In this document: positions 30,415-38,666 of the stretch, in pieces | Numbering within the stretch: the stretch's first letter is position 1 | Layout of the letters: each line of letters begins with the position of its first letter | Source: Actinomyces dentalis DSM 19115 | GTDB lineage: Bacteria; Actinomycetota; Actinomycetes; Actinomycetales; Actinomycetaceae | Assembly: GCF_000429225.1 (NCBI RefSeq) | Contig: NZ_AUBL01000038.1 | Coordinates: 1 to 41,892, forward strand | Length of the DNA stretch: 41,892 nucleotides | Direction of reading: 5' to 3' | The notes under the pieces: model-generated | Seen by the model: only the letters and a program-made list of their open reading frames with translations | Databases searched by the model: none | Told to the model about the DNA's origin: nothing | Program-made: the position numbers and the translations under genes

Positions 30415-31051
30415 AGTGTATCGCGTCGCAATCGGTGTGCGGAATGGTTCCGCCGTTCTCCGTCGCGAGGATCAGGTCCGCAAGGTAGTGTGTCGAGGGC
30501 GGCGCGGGTGGAGGATCGGGGCTGCCGGCCACCAGAGGCGTGAAGGAGTGCTCGTCCGCGGGGACGTCGTCGGGGAAGACGGGGACGACGAGTCGGCGCC
30601 GGAGCCATTTGACGAGGAATTCGGCGATGCCCATGGGGTGGACGGACCACTCGTCGTCGCGTCCCGCGCGGATCGCCACCAGGCGGGCGGACGGGTCCCG
30701 CCGGCCCGGGATCCAGAAGCACATGTCCCCGTTGTCGGTGCCCGCCCAGGCGACCAGGTCGCCGAAGTCCTCCACCTCCGGCGGCAGCCGCTCGCCGACC
30801 GTCCCCGCCAGCTCCTCGATGCCCTTCACCCACACCGGCCCCAGGCGGTGAGCGTCCAGGTTCTCATTCGGATGCTGCGGGGCGAGCAGGCACAGGAAGT
30901 CGTCGACGCAACCGGGGCCGTACAGGCCCATGAGTTCCAGATAGTCGTCGGGATACGCCGTGGCATCACCTCTTGCGGGGATCCGCCACCGTGGGCTCAC
31001 CTCCCCCGGCGGAGGGAGAACACTCAAGAGCAGCCGCGTCCAGTCCTTCAT
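30413..31051 (-). CDS. SUKH (SMI1/KNR4-like) immunity-type protein
   Basis: A 212-aa protein with SUKH-type features: PDDYLELMGLYGPGCVDDFLCLL near residues 30-60, then WAGTDNGDMCFWIPG and a conserved GIAEFLVKWL. Most SUKH proteins are cytoplasmic immunity proteins against polymorphic toxins; no toxin gene is in the window. The stop TGA is made at the MITE 2 junction. In the rebuilt pre-insertion sequence the same codon position reads TAA, so the protein is unchanged. Likely co-transcribed once with the DUF4304-like gene. Confidence 0.75.
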   Translation of the reverse strand: MKDWTRLLLSVLPPPGEVSPRWRIPARGDATAYPDDYLELMGLYGPGCVDDFLCLLAPQHPNENLDAHRLGPVWVKGIEELAGTVGERLPPEVEDFGDLVAWAGTDNGDMCFWIPGRRDPSARLVAIRAGRDDEWSVHPMGIAEFLVKWLRRRLVVPVFPDDVPADEHSFTPLVAGSPDPPPAPPSTHYLADLILATENGGTIPHTDCDAIH

Positions 31052-31389
31052 CGTCGGCCTCCTCCCGGCAGTGTTCCAGTGGCCGTTCGAGATCGCTCCG
31101 CCGCCTTGACGGATCTTATCGGGGATCCGCGGGTGCGGAGGCGGGCGTTCTTCCGGGATCAGCGGCGGGATCCGACGGTTCTGCCGCGCGGCACCGGCGG
31201 CCTCGGCGCTGTCCCACGAGGGGTAGAGCCGTCGGCCTTGCAGATCCCGCGCTCGTCCTAACCGGAAGAGGAGACCGGATGGCGTTCGGGGCCTCGGAGC
31301 GCCTGCGCAGACTCATTTCAATGCGAAAAGACTTGCAGTCGCGTCCGAGCACCTTCCCACCCGGTCCGCGGGGGCGGTCGACTCAGAAG
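31052..31389. other. 338-bp gap, no gene seen
   Basis: Upstream region of the SUKH gene at 30413-31051, containing scattered short frames without ribosome sites. No promoter pair or repeat stood out. Confidence 0.4.
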
Positions 31390-31615
31390 TTATCGAAGAT
31401 CTTCCGACGTCCAGTCGGAGATGGCGACATCCCAACAGATCTCATCCCAGAAGGTATTGTCTCCGATGGCCGGCGGGTCGAGCGCGGCCAGTCGCCTCCG
31501 CAGATCCTCTGCGGCCGCTTCCAAGGGGTTCGGCTCAGCATCTGGATCTGGATCATCATATGGGAGCCCCCGGCGAACTCGAGAAAAAACGCCTCGAAGG
31601 TTATTCAGAGTGTGG
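31390..31615 (-). pseudogene. Broken SUKH-4-like gene, C-terminal part
   Basis: The last 55 codons encode GLPYDDPDPDAEPNP, then DPPAIGDNTFWDEICWDV and a stop. This closely follows the ends of the two intact paralogues at 32934-33410 and 33644-34117 (IDPPAIGDNTFWNEISWDV in the latter). Upstream, FEAFFLEFAGG continues the match in another frame, with the shift at a G5 run (about 31568-31574). The N-terminal half is missing and is replaced by transposase sequence. Confidence 0.65.
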
Positions 31616-32150
31616 TTTTGAATGCGTAGAGCATGAAGGTGGCGGTGAAGGTCCGCTCGAATGCGTCCGGGGTCGCCACGTCGTGCATGGAGCCGGGTAG
31701 GGGCGGAGGCCCGCACCAATCTTCCGTCGGGCAGGACCAGGATCTGGACGTTCATACTGGCCGTCCCGTGCTCACCACGACCATAATTCACGGCGCCTCC
31801 GCCAGCTCCAGCAGAGGAGGGGCTGCCGTCCAGCACGAAAGTTTCGGTTCTCGGGCACCTCCTCCGCTGTGAGCAGCATGTTCTTCAGAGCTCGGACGAT
31901 CGTGTCGGTCAGGGCCCTGACGGCCCGCGAAACAGTGGGCTGAGACATACCCAGCTGTTCGCCGATCACCGTCTGCACTGCACCATGGCGCATGCGGATC
32001 AACGTCACCTGCAGGGCATTTCTCAGCCCCGGACTCGGCGGACGCCCCTTGACGCCCTCCTCGCGCAGACGGATGAGCGGGGCGGCGAGCCTCCCGGCGT
32101 GCGACCCCCGTGGTATAGTCCATGACGATGACCTGTTTCTTATGAGTTGT
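31616..32150 (-). pseudogene. Dead IS5-type transposase fragment
   Basis: Three frames must be joined to read it. KGRPPSPGLRNALQVTLIR and GMSQPTVSRAVRALTD are the HTH region, followed by LTAEEVPENRNF. The next frame reads VLDGSPSSAGAGGGAVNYG and MNVQILVLPDGRLVRASAP, the first catalytic Asp region. A third frame reads PGSMHDVATPDAFER, the second Asp. The C-terminal half with the Glu is gone. It belongs to the same broad group as the fragment at 1-257. Bounds approximate. Confidence 0.6.
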
Positions 32151-32341
32151 GGACTTTAGATTTCCACTGGCCATCATATCTCATAGGAGCGAGCTTGCTG
32201 TATCGCTCCCCAGAAAGAAATTCGCGCAGACGGCCGTCGATTGGCTTTCATTAACACTCGATCGCACGGATGAATGCTCCAAGAGTGTTTTAAAGTCGTT
32301 GAAAGCACGTCCATCAGAATCTCAAGGAACAGGGTGAGGCC

Positions 32342-32695
32342 ATGACGGAACGCGGAGTCCTTCCAGGTGAACTCGTCGAACAATTGTATGAACTCATGGT
32401 CATCATCGTTGAGGGTCGGCATGACATCAATGAGATGTTTCTTCCGGGCGGGCATGTCAGGTGGAGGGATGCGGAGCGCGTGCTCCGCGAGTATCCAGCC
32501 ACCTTCGTGCTGCCGCCGCAGAATTTTTTGGATCCAGTTGAGTGGATTGAACTGGCCGACGGAACGGGATTCTCGGTCGACTGCCCCTTGTGGTCATTGG
32601 AGGAGGGGCGTTCGGATCTGGAAGTGCAACTCTTTGCGATAATTGCGGGAGATGGTGCCTGGGATCTTGACGTCACGGATATACTGGTGCCATAA
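32342..32695 (+). CDS. DUF7668-like protein, probable immunity-type
   Basis: A 117-aa soluble protein. The C-terminal half reads EWIELADGTGFSVDCPLWSLEEGRSDLEVQL and ends VTDILVP. The phrase with a W, SVD, LW and EEGRSDL is what I associate with DUF7668; this is from memory and not certain. AGGGTGAGG lies before the ATG. It is the only plus-strand gene in the immunity array and has a clearly lower GC content than the metabolic genes, a sign of transfer. A decayed IS end begins 16 bp after its stop. Confidence 0.6.
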   Translation: MTERGVLPGELVEQLYELMVIIVEGRHDINEMFLPGGHVRWRDAERVLREYPATFVLPPQNFLDPVEWIELADGTGFSVDCPLWSLEEGRSDLEVQLFAIIAGDGAWDLDVTDILVP

Positions 32696-32711
32696 TGGTA
32701 CCGATTTTAAT

Positions 32712-32730
32712 CAGTCTTTCTCACCAGAAA
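32712..32730. repeat. Relic of an IS5-type terminal repeat
   Basis: CAGTCTTTCTCACCAGAAA matches GAGCCTTTCTCACCAGGA with three changes. No partner end was found. Likely a scar of an old insertion. Confidence 0.4.
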
Positions 32731-32933
32731 GATCCCCGGACTGGCCGGGATTGGCGTGATGACGCAGGAGGTCCTGGGACGGCATAGGGTGGGGCGACCC
32801 CCTGCGCCGAGGACGAGTTCACGGATCTGCTCATCCGATTGCGCGATGGGAGGGGCATCCGTCGATCGTATTCGCCGCCACCTCCGAGTGGCGCTTCTGA
32901 GCGTCCTGAGATGCGAGCACATGGACAGTTCGC

Positions 32934-33410
32934 CTACTGCCAGTCCCCGTTGGCGATGTCCCAACTCACCTCGTTCCACATGGTGTTACCTTCTGCGGCT
33001 CTCGGGTCGATGTCCTTGATCGTGCTCCTGAACTGCTGCGCGGCGGCACCCAGGGTGTCGTCATCCGGAGCAGTATCATGGGGCATGTAGGGAAGTCCTG
33101 CGGTGAAGGCGCGGAATGATGTGACATACTGGCCCAGTGTGCTGTTGGCGAAATAAGGCCTCCATCCCGGGGCGATAAGTTCAACAACGTGATGCGAGAC
33201 CAGGTCTATGCCGACAAGAGAGTCGATCTTTGATTCGCAGAATAATAAATAGCGCCCCGAGGGGTCGATTCGAAGTCCGTCCAACGGAGAGAAGACCCCG
33301 TATTCGTCGATAAAAGGAACGCCGTCGACTTCTAGGACCTCGCATTCATCCGGGTTGAGAGACGCACGGAGCCGGTCCGGGATCTCAAAACATTTCACAT
33401 ACACGTTCAT
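32934..33410 (-). CDS. SUKH-4-like immunity protein A
   Basis: A 158-aa protein. The middle reads FSPLDGLRIDPSGRYLLFCE, then ELIAPGWRPYFANSTLGQYV. The C-terminus is DPRAAEGNTMWNEVSWDIANGDW. This is the pattern of SUKH-4 family immunity proteins (WxPYFANSSLxxF and a Trp-rich end). The ATG at 33410 has GAAGGA upstream. Paralogous to 33644-34117 and to the broken copy at 31390. Base composition is visibly less GC-rich than in the flanking metabolic genes. Confidence 0.72.
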   Translation of the reverse strand: MNVYVKCFEIPDRLRASLNPDECEVLEVDGVPFIDEYGVFSPLDGLRIDPSGRYLLFCESKIDSLVGIDLVSHHVVELIAPGWRPYFANSTLGQYVTSFRAFTAGLPYMPHDTAPDDDTLGAAAQQFRSTIKDIDPRAAEGNTMWNEVSWDIANGDWQ

Positions 33411-33643
33411 TCCGACGTTTCCTTCATCTACGCCCTTTGGGATGGAGGGGCGCCCAGCCGGGCCTTGGCGGAGTCGGCTCAGATGAGCGACGTGGGGTGG
33501 GGTTGCGCACCCGGGGGCGACCCGCATGAGTAAGGATACGCAGACGTGCGGCATCGCGGCCCCGCAGTGGCGGCAGGGCGGCCAGCATGAGTAAGGCGCT
33601 GAAGGCGGGGCGGCGCGCCCGGGGGCGCCCGGGCGGCGAGCCT
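33411..33643. other. Intergenic stretch with short direct repeat
   Basis: GCATGAGTAAGG occurs twice (33523-33534 and 33588-33599). A very GC-rich self-complementary run near 33610-33637 follows the stop of the next gene and may terminate it. No gene seen. Confidence 0.35.
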
Positions 33644-34117
33644 TCAGCCTTCCGAGGACCACTCGCCATTGACCACGTCCCAGGAGATCTCGTTCCAGAA
33701 GGTGTTGTCTCCGATGGCGGGAGGGTCGATCCGCGCAATCCGACGGCGGAGCCCGTCGGCCTGGGCCAGTATGTTATCGGGGTACCCCTCCTCGTCGGCG
33801 TCATAGGGCAGCCCCTCGGCGAAGACGGTAATGGAATCGGCGTACAGGCTGAGCGAGGAGTTCGCGAAGCACGGCGGCGCCCAGGGCCAGATGGCCCCCA
33901 CCTCCCCGGTCTCAACATTCAGCCCCAATTGCATCACTCTTGGACTTCCGCAGAGCAGCAGGAATTGTCCGACGATTTTCGGGTTGGAGATGGGCGAGAA
34001 CGGCGCGGCGTCCTCCAGCACCGGCAGGCCGGATGAGACCAGCAACCGCAGATCGCCCCCGGCGATGCGTCCCTGGATTTCGGGAGGAATAGTGAATCTG
34101 TGCCTGGTCGGATGCAT
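33644..34117 (-). CDS. SUKH-4-like immunity protein B
   Basis: A 157-aa protein, nearly the same length as its paralogue. It begins MHPTRHRFTIPPEIQGRI; the core is FSPISNPKIVGQFLLLCG and WAPPCFANSSLSLYAD; the end is DPPAIGDNTFWNEISWDVVN. The start at 34117 has CAGGAG about 9 bases upstream; an in-frame ATG at 34255 lacks support and precedes no conserved sequence. A probable toxin-immunity protein with no toxin beside it. Confidence 0.72.
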   Translation of the reverse strand: MHPTRHRFTIPPEIQGRIAGGDLRLLVSSGLPVLEDAAPFSPISNPKIVGQFLLLCGSPRVMQLGLNVETGEVGAIWPWAPPCFANSSLSLYADSITVFAEGLPYDADEEGYPDNILAQADGLRRRIARIDPPAIGDNTFWNEISWDVVNGEWSSEG

Positions 34118-34764
34118 TGAAGGCGCTCCTGAAGATCGTTCCGAGGGGGCCCGGAAGTGCTTCTCGTGCGCGGCATGATGATGTCCCGTCGCCGCGGGGC
34201 GTCGCGGAAGGTACTGCCAGGGTCGCCCCGGACGGGCCTCACTGCGCTCGTGCATCGGCCGCTTCGAGATTCCAGTCCCCGTTCTCGGTCGGATGCGCTC
34301 GGAAGTGGCTCGTGCTCCGTCATGGTCCCACTCTATTCCCCGGGGTTCTGGTGGACCCGCTGTCGGTAACGCTCAAGGCGCCTTGTGATTGAGCAGCTGC
34401 GGCCCGGCCGACGGGAACGAATTCTATCATCGCACCGCCGTCGGCGCCGCCGACGCTCTCGGCGCGCAGGCCCCCGCCCGGTGCGGCCGGCGGCGCCCGC
34501 CCGGGCCGCCCCGGGCGGAGCAGGCGCGCCGTCCCTGGCGCCGGACGGACGGCCGTGCACGACGGCGAGGTGCCAGGCGGTGCGTCGTCGCCCCTGGCGC
34601 CGGACGGACGGTTGCACCCTGACACGGCGTCAGGGACTAGGCTTGCACATCATCCCCCGCGCAGCCGCGGTCGCGACCGACTCCCCGCCCCGCCGGGGCC
34701 AGGTCGGTCGCACCGGTCCGACGGCGGTCCCGCCATCGCCCCATCGACCTCTTCCGAAAGTCCC
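34118..34764. other. 647-bp gap with repeats, before the ABC exporter genes
   Basis: No gene recognised. It contains a 20-bp direct repeat CCCTGGCGCCGGACGGACGG at 34533-34552 and 34592-34611, and a palindrome CCCTGACACGGCGTCAGGG at 34617-34635. The latter sits where an exporter promoter would be expected. Confidence 0.5.
34617..34635. promoter_or_regulatory. Candidate operator before the ABC exporter
   Basis: CCCTGAC-ACGGC-GTCAGGG has perfect 7-bp half-sites, immediately after the second copy of a 20-bp direct repeat and 130 bp before the first exporter gene. It suits a dimeric repressor of the MarR or TetR type; no such gene is adjacent. Confidence 0.4.
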
Positions 34765-36507
34765 ATGCTCGTCAGTCTTCTCCGCACCTACCTGCGACCC
34801 TACCGGGCCCTGCTGGCGGGGGTCCTCGTCCTGCAGGTCGCGCAGGTCATGGCCTCGCTCTACCTGCCCAACCTCAACGCCGACATCATCGACACCGGCG
34901 TCGCCCGGGGCGACACCGGCTACATCTGGCGCACCGGCGGCCTCATGCTCGGCGTGTCCGTGCTCCAGGGGGCCTGCACCGTCTGGGCGACCTGGCTGGC
35001 CGCCCGCTCGGCACTGGGCGCCGGACGCGACCTGCGCGCCCGCATCTTCCGCCGGGTCGGAGACTTCTCCGAGCGGGAGGTCTCGATCTTCGGGGCGGGC
35101 TCGCTCATCACCCGCACCACCAACGACGTCCAGCAGATCCAGATGCTCGTGCTCACCAGCTGCACCATGCTGGTGACCGCGCCGCTGCTGGCCATCGGCG
35201 GCGTCGTCATGGCCGTGACCCACGCCCCGGCCCTGTCCTGGCTCATCGCCCTGGCCGTCCCCGTGCTCCTGGTCGTGGTCGGGGCGACCGTGCGACGCAT
35301 GGTGCCCCTGTTCCGCTCCTACCAGGAGCGGCTGGACTCCATCAACCGCATCATGCGCGAACAGCTGACCGGCATCCGCGTCGTGCGCGCCTTCGTGCGC
35401 GAGGAGGCCGAGACCGAGCGCTTCGACGCCGCCAACTGGGACATCTCGAGGGTGGGGGAGAAGGTCGGACAGCTCTTCATCTTCCTGTTCCCGGCCGCCA
35501 TGCTGGTGCTGGACATCACCATGGTCGGCGTCATCTGGTTCGGCGGGCACAGGGTCGGCCAGACCGGGTCGGGCCACGTCGACGTCGGCACCCTCGTGGC
35601 CTTCATGACCTACCTCATGCAGATCCTCGTGGGCATCGTCATGGCCAGCTTCATGACCATGATGATCCCGCGCGCCGCCGTGTGCGCCGAGCGCATCAGC
35701 GAGGTCCTGGCCACCGACCCCTCCCTGGCCGTCGACGCCGACCCCGTCTCCGACTTCCCCCGACCGGGCGAGGTCGAGATGCGCCACGTGCGCATGACCT
35801 ACCCCGGCGCCGAGGAGCCCGCCCTGGACGGGATCTCCTTCACCGCCCGCCCCGGCCAGACGGTCGCCGTCGTCGGCTCCACCGGCTCGGGCAAGACGAC
35901 CCTGATCAACCTCATCCCGCGGCTCCTGGAGGTCTCCGGCGGCGCGGTGCTGGTCGGCGGGGTCGACGTGCGCCGCGCCGAGCCCGAGGCCCTGTGGTCC
36001 CAGCTGGGCCTGGTGCCCCAGAAGCCCTTCCTCTTCGCCGGCACCGTCGCCTCCAACCTGCGCCTGGGGCGCGAGGAGGCCACCGACGCCGAACTGTGGC
36101 AGGCCCTGGAGCTCGCCCAGGCGCGCGACTTCGTGACCGAGATGGACGGCGGGCTGGAGGCGCCCATCGCCCAGGGCGGCACGAACGTCTCCGGCGGGCA
36201 GCGCCAGCGCCTGGCCATCGCCCGCGCCCTCGTGCGCCGCCCCGCGGTGCTCGTCTTCGACGACTCCTTCTCCGCCCTGGACGTGGCCACCGACGCCCGC
36301 CTGCGCGCGGCCCTGTGGCCGGCGACGGAGGGGATCACCAAGATCGTCGTCGCCCAGCGCGTCTCGACGATCACCGGGGCGGACCTCATCCTCGTCCTGG
36401 ACGAGGGCCGCCTCACGGCCGCCGGCACGCACGAGGAGCTGCTGGAGGCCAGCCGGACCTACCGCGAGATCGTCATCTCCCAGCTCGGAAGCGAGGCCTT
36501 CGTATGA
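34765..36507 (+). CDS. ABC exporter half-transporter A (degenerate ATPase side)
   Basis: A 580-aa ABCB-type protein with six membrane segments and a nucleotide-binding domain. Walker A is GSTGSGKTT (about residue 370) and the signature is canonical VSGGQRQR. Walker B is VLVFDDS, with Asp where the catalytic Glu belongs, and the switch residue is Gln (VVAQRVSTI) instead of His. This pattern is known from heterodimeric exporters (TM287/288, LmrCD, BmrCD). The start at 34765 was chosen because it opens the membrane domain; a weak GAAAG lies upstream. It overlaps the next gene by ATGA, so they are translated together. Substrate probably drugs, lipids or peptides; not determinable. Confidence 0.92.
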   Translation: MLVSLLRTYLRPYRALLAGVLVLQVAQVMASLYLPNLNADIIDTGVARGDTGYIWRTGGLMLGVSVLQGACTVWATWLAARSALGAGRDLRARIFRRVGDFSEREVSIFGAGSLITRTTNDVQQIQMLVLTSCTMLVTAPLLAIGGVVMAVTHAPALSWLIALAVPVLLVVVGATVRRMVPLFRSYQERLDSINRIMREQLTGIRVVRAFVREEAETERFDAANWDISRVGEKVGQLFIFLFPAAMLVLDITMVGVIWFGGHRVGQTGSGHVDVGTLVAFMTYLMQILVGIVMASFMTMMIPRAAVCAERISEVLATDPSLAVDADPVSDFPRPGEVEMRHVRMTYPGAEEPALDGISFTARPGQTVAVVGSTGSGKTTLINLIPRLLEVSGGAVLVGGVDVRRAEPEALWSQLGLVPQKPFLFAGTVASNLRLGREEATDAELWQALELAQARDFVTEMDGGLEAPIAQGGTNVSGGQRQRLAIARALVRRPAVLVFDDSFSALDVATDARLRAALWPATEGITKIVVAQRVSTITGADLILVLDEGRLTAAGTHEELLEASRTYREIVISQLGSEAFV

Positions 36508-38528
36508 GCGCCGCCGACCCCACCGCCACCGCCGCCGTCGACGGCGCCGACGAGGAGGAGCTCGCGCTGGCCGCGAGCGCCCGGGCCTCCTCAGGCGACT
36601 GGAGCGCCGGCCCGCCCCCGGGCCGGGCCAACGCCTTCTGGCCCTCCTTCACCCGGATGATCGCCCTCCTGGCCCCCTTCAAGATCCAGCTCGCGGTGGC
36701 CGGGGCGGCCTCCGTGGCCTCCGTCGTCCTGGCCGTGGCCGCCCCCAGGGTCCTGGGGCGCGCCACCAATATCGTCTTCGAGGGCGCCATCAGCTCCCTC
36801 CTGCCGGCGGGCATGACCAAGGAGCAGGCGATCGAGGCCGCGGCCGCCTCCGGTCACGGCGATATGGCGGACATGATCCGCGCCATGGACCTGGTGCCCG
36901 GGGCGGGCATCGACTTCACGGCCCTGGGGCGCGTCCTGCTCCTCGCCCTGGCGGTCTACGCGGCCTCGGCCTTCCTGGCCTGGCTCGAGGGGTTCGTCCT
37001 CAACCGCGTCATGATCCGGGCGATGTACCGGCTGCGCGCCGACGTCGAGGCCAAGATCCACCGTCTGCCCCTGTCCTACTTCGACCGCGTCCAGCGCGGC
37101 GAGCTCCTCAGCCGCCTCACCAACGACGTCGACAATGTCGCCAACACCCTCCAGCAGTCCCTGTCCACCGCGGTGACCTCCGTGCTGACCGTGGTGGGGG
37201 TGGTGGCCATGATGCTGTCGATCTCCTGGAGGCTGACCCTGGTGGCGCTCATCGTCCTGCCGCTCATGGGCGTCATGTTCGGCGTGATCGGGCCGCGCTC
37301 GCAGAGGGCCTTCACCGCGCAGTGGGCCAGGACCGGGCGGCTCAACGTGCGCGTCGAGGAGTCCTTCTCCGGTCACGCCCTGGTGCGCACCTACGGGCGC
37401 ACGGCCGATTCGCGCGCGAGGTTCGACGCCGAGAACGAGGAGCTCTACCGGGCCGGGCTCAGGGCCCAGTTCCTGTCCGGCATCATGATGCCGATCATGC
37501 GGGTCGTCGGGAACCTGTCCTATGTGGCGATCGCGGTGGTCGGCGGACTCATGGTCGCCGGCGGCGGCCTGCGCCTGGGCGACGTGCAGGCCTTCATCCA
37601 GTACTCCCAGCAGTTCTCCCAGCCCCTGGCCCAGCTGGGCGGCATGGCCACCGCCGTCCAGTCGGGCACCGCCAGCGCCGAGCGCATCTTCGAGCTGCTC
37701 GACGCCGAGGAGGAGCGGCCCGACGACGCCCCCGTCGCCGAGCCGGCGTGCACCGGCGCCGGGACCGGGGTCATCGAGATGGACCACGTGCGCTTCTCCT
37801 ACTCGCCCGACGCCGAACTCATCGGCGACCTGTCGCTGCGGGTCGAGCCCGGCCAGACCGTCGCCATCGTGGGCCCCACGGGGGCGGGCAAGACCACCCT
37901 GGTCAACCTCCTCATGCGCTTCTACGAGATCGACGGCGGGCGCATCGCCCTCGACGGGCGGGACACGGCCGCCATGAGCAGGCGCGAGGTGCGCGCGCGC
38001 ACCGGCATGGTGCTGCAGGATCCGTGGCTGTTCGCCGGCACGATCCGCGAGAACATCCGCTACGGGCGCCCCGGGGCCTCCGACGCGGCCGTCGAGGCGG
38101 CCGCGCGCGCCTGCTGCGTCGACCACATCGTGCGGGCCCTGCCCGAGGGCTACGAGACGGTCCTGGACGAGGACGCCGCCAATATCTCGGCCGGCGAGCG
38201 CCAGCTGCTCACCATCGCCCGGGCCTTCATCGCCGACCCGGACGTGCTCATCCTCGACGAGGCCACCAGCTCGGTGGACACCCGCACCGAGCTGCTGGTG
38301 CAGCAGGCCATGGCGGCGCTGCGCTACGGGCGCACGAGCTTCGTCATCGCCCACCGCCTGTCCACCATCCGCGACGCCGACACGATCCTGGTCATGGAGC
38401 ACGGCGACATCGTCGAGCAGGGCACCCACGCCGAGCTGCTGGAGCGCGGCGGCGCCTACGCCCGCCTCCACGCCGCCCAGTTCGCCCACGCCATGACCAG
38501 GGACGAGGACGCCGTCGACGACGAGTGA
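36504..38528 (+). CDS. ABC exporter half-transporter B (catalytic Glu side)
   Basis: A 674-aa partner of the preceding gene. A 50-residue Ala/acidic tail is followed by six membrane segments with a long outer loop after segment 1 (GMTKEQAIEAAAASGHGDMADM). The nucleotide-binding domain has Walker A GPTGAGKTT (about 457), a degenerate signature ISAGERQL, Walker B LILDEATSS with the catalytic Glu, and switch VIAHRLSTI with His. Thus B supplies Glu and His, while A supplies the good signature. Together they form one working and one degenerate ATP site. Confidence 0.93.
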   Translation: MSAADPTATAAVDGADEEELALAASARASSGDWSAGPPPGRANAFWPSFTRMIALLAPFKIQLAVAGAASVASVVLAVAAPRVLGRATNIVFEGAISSLLPAGMTKEQAIEAAAASGHGDMADMIRAMDLVPGAGIDFTALGRVLLLALAVYAASAFLAWLEGFVLNRVMIRAMYRLRADVEAKIHRLPLSYFDRVQRGELLSRLTNDVDNVANTLQQSLSTAVTSVLTVVGVVAMMLSISWRLTLVALIVLPLMGVMFGVIGPRSQRAFTAQWARTGRLNVRVEESFSGHALVRTYGRTADSRARFDAENEELYRAGLRAQFLSGIMMPIMRVVGNLSYVAIAVVGGLMVAGGGLRLGDVQAFIQYSQQFSQPLAQLGGMATAVQSGTASAERIFELLDAEEERPDDAPVAEPACTGAGTGVIEMDHVRFSYSPDAELIGDLSLRVEPGQTVAIVGPTGAGKTTLVNLLMRFYEIDGGRIALDGRDTAAMSRREVRARTGMVLQDPWLFAGTIRENIRYGRPGASDAAVEAAARACCVDHIVRALPEGYETVLDEDAANISAGERQLLTIARAFIADPDVLILDEATSSVDTRTELLVQQAMAALRYGRTSFVIAHRLSTIRDADTILVMEHGDIVEQGTHAELLERGGAYARLHAAQFAHAMTRDEDAVDDE

Positions 38529-38611
38529 GGCCCGCCCGGCCGGCGGGGCGCGGGCGGGGCGGCGCGCCGCCGGACGAGGACGGCGCCGGCCTTGCGCGGG
38601 CGGTCGGGGAC

Positions 38612-38659
38612 GGGCGCGGCGCCGGGCGGGCCGTGACTGACCCGCCCGGCGCCGCGCCC
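38612..38659. terminator. Bidirectional terminator-like hairpin
   Basis: Perfect 19-bp arms (GGGCGCGGCGCCGGGCGGG and complement) around a 10-base loop, between the convergent ABC and phosphofructokinase genes, just past the latter's stop. Confidence 0.65.
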
Positions 38660-38666
38660 CGCCCAC

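Noticed and set aside
33523..33599. Repeat GCATGAGTAAGG as a start of a small CRISPR-like array
   Set aside because: Only two short copies, with no third unit and no cas genes in the window.
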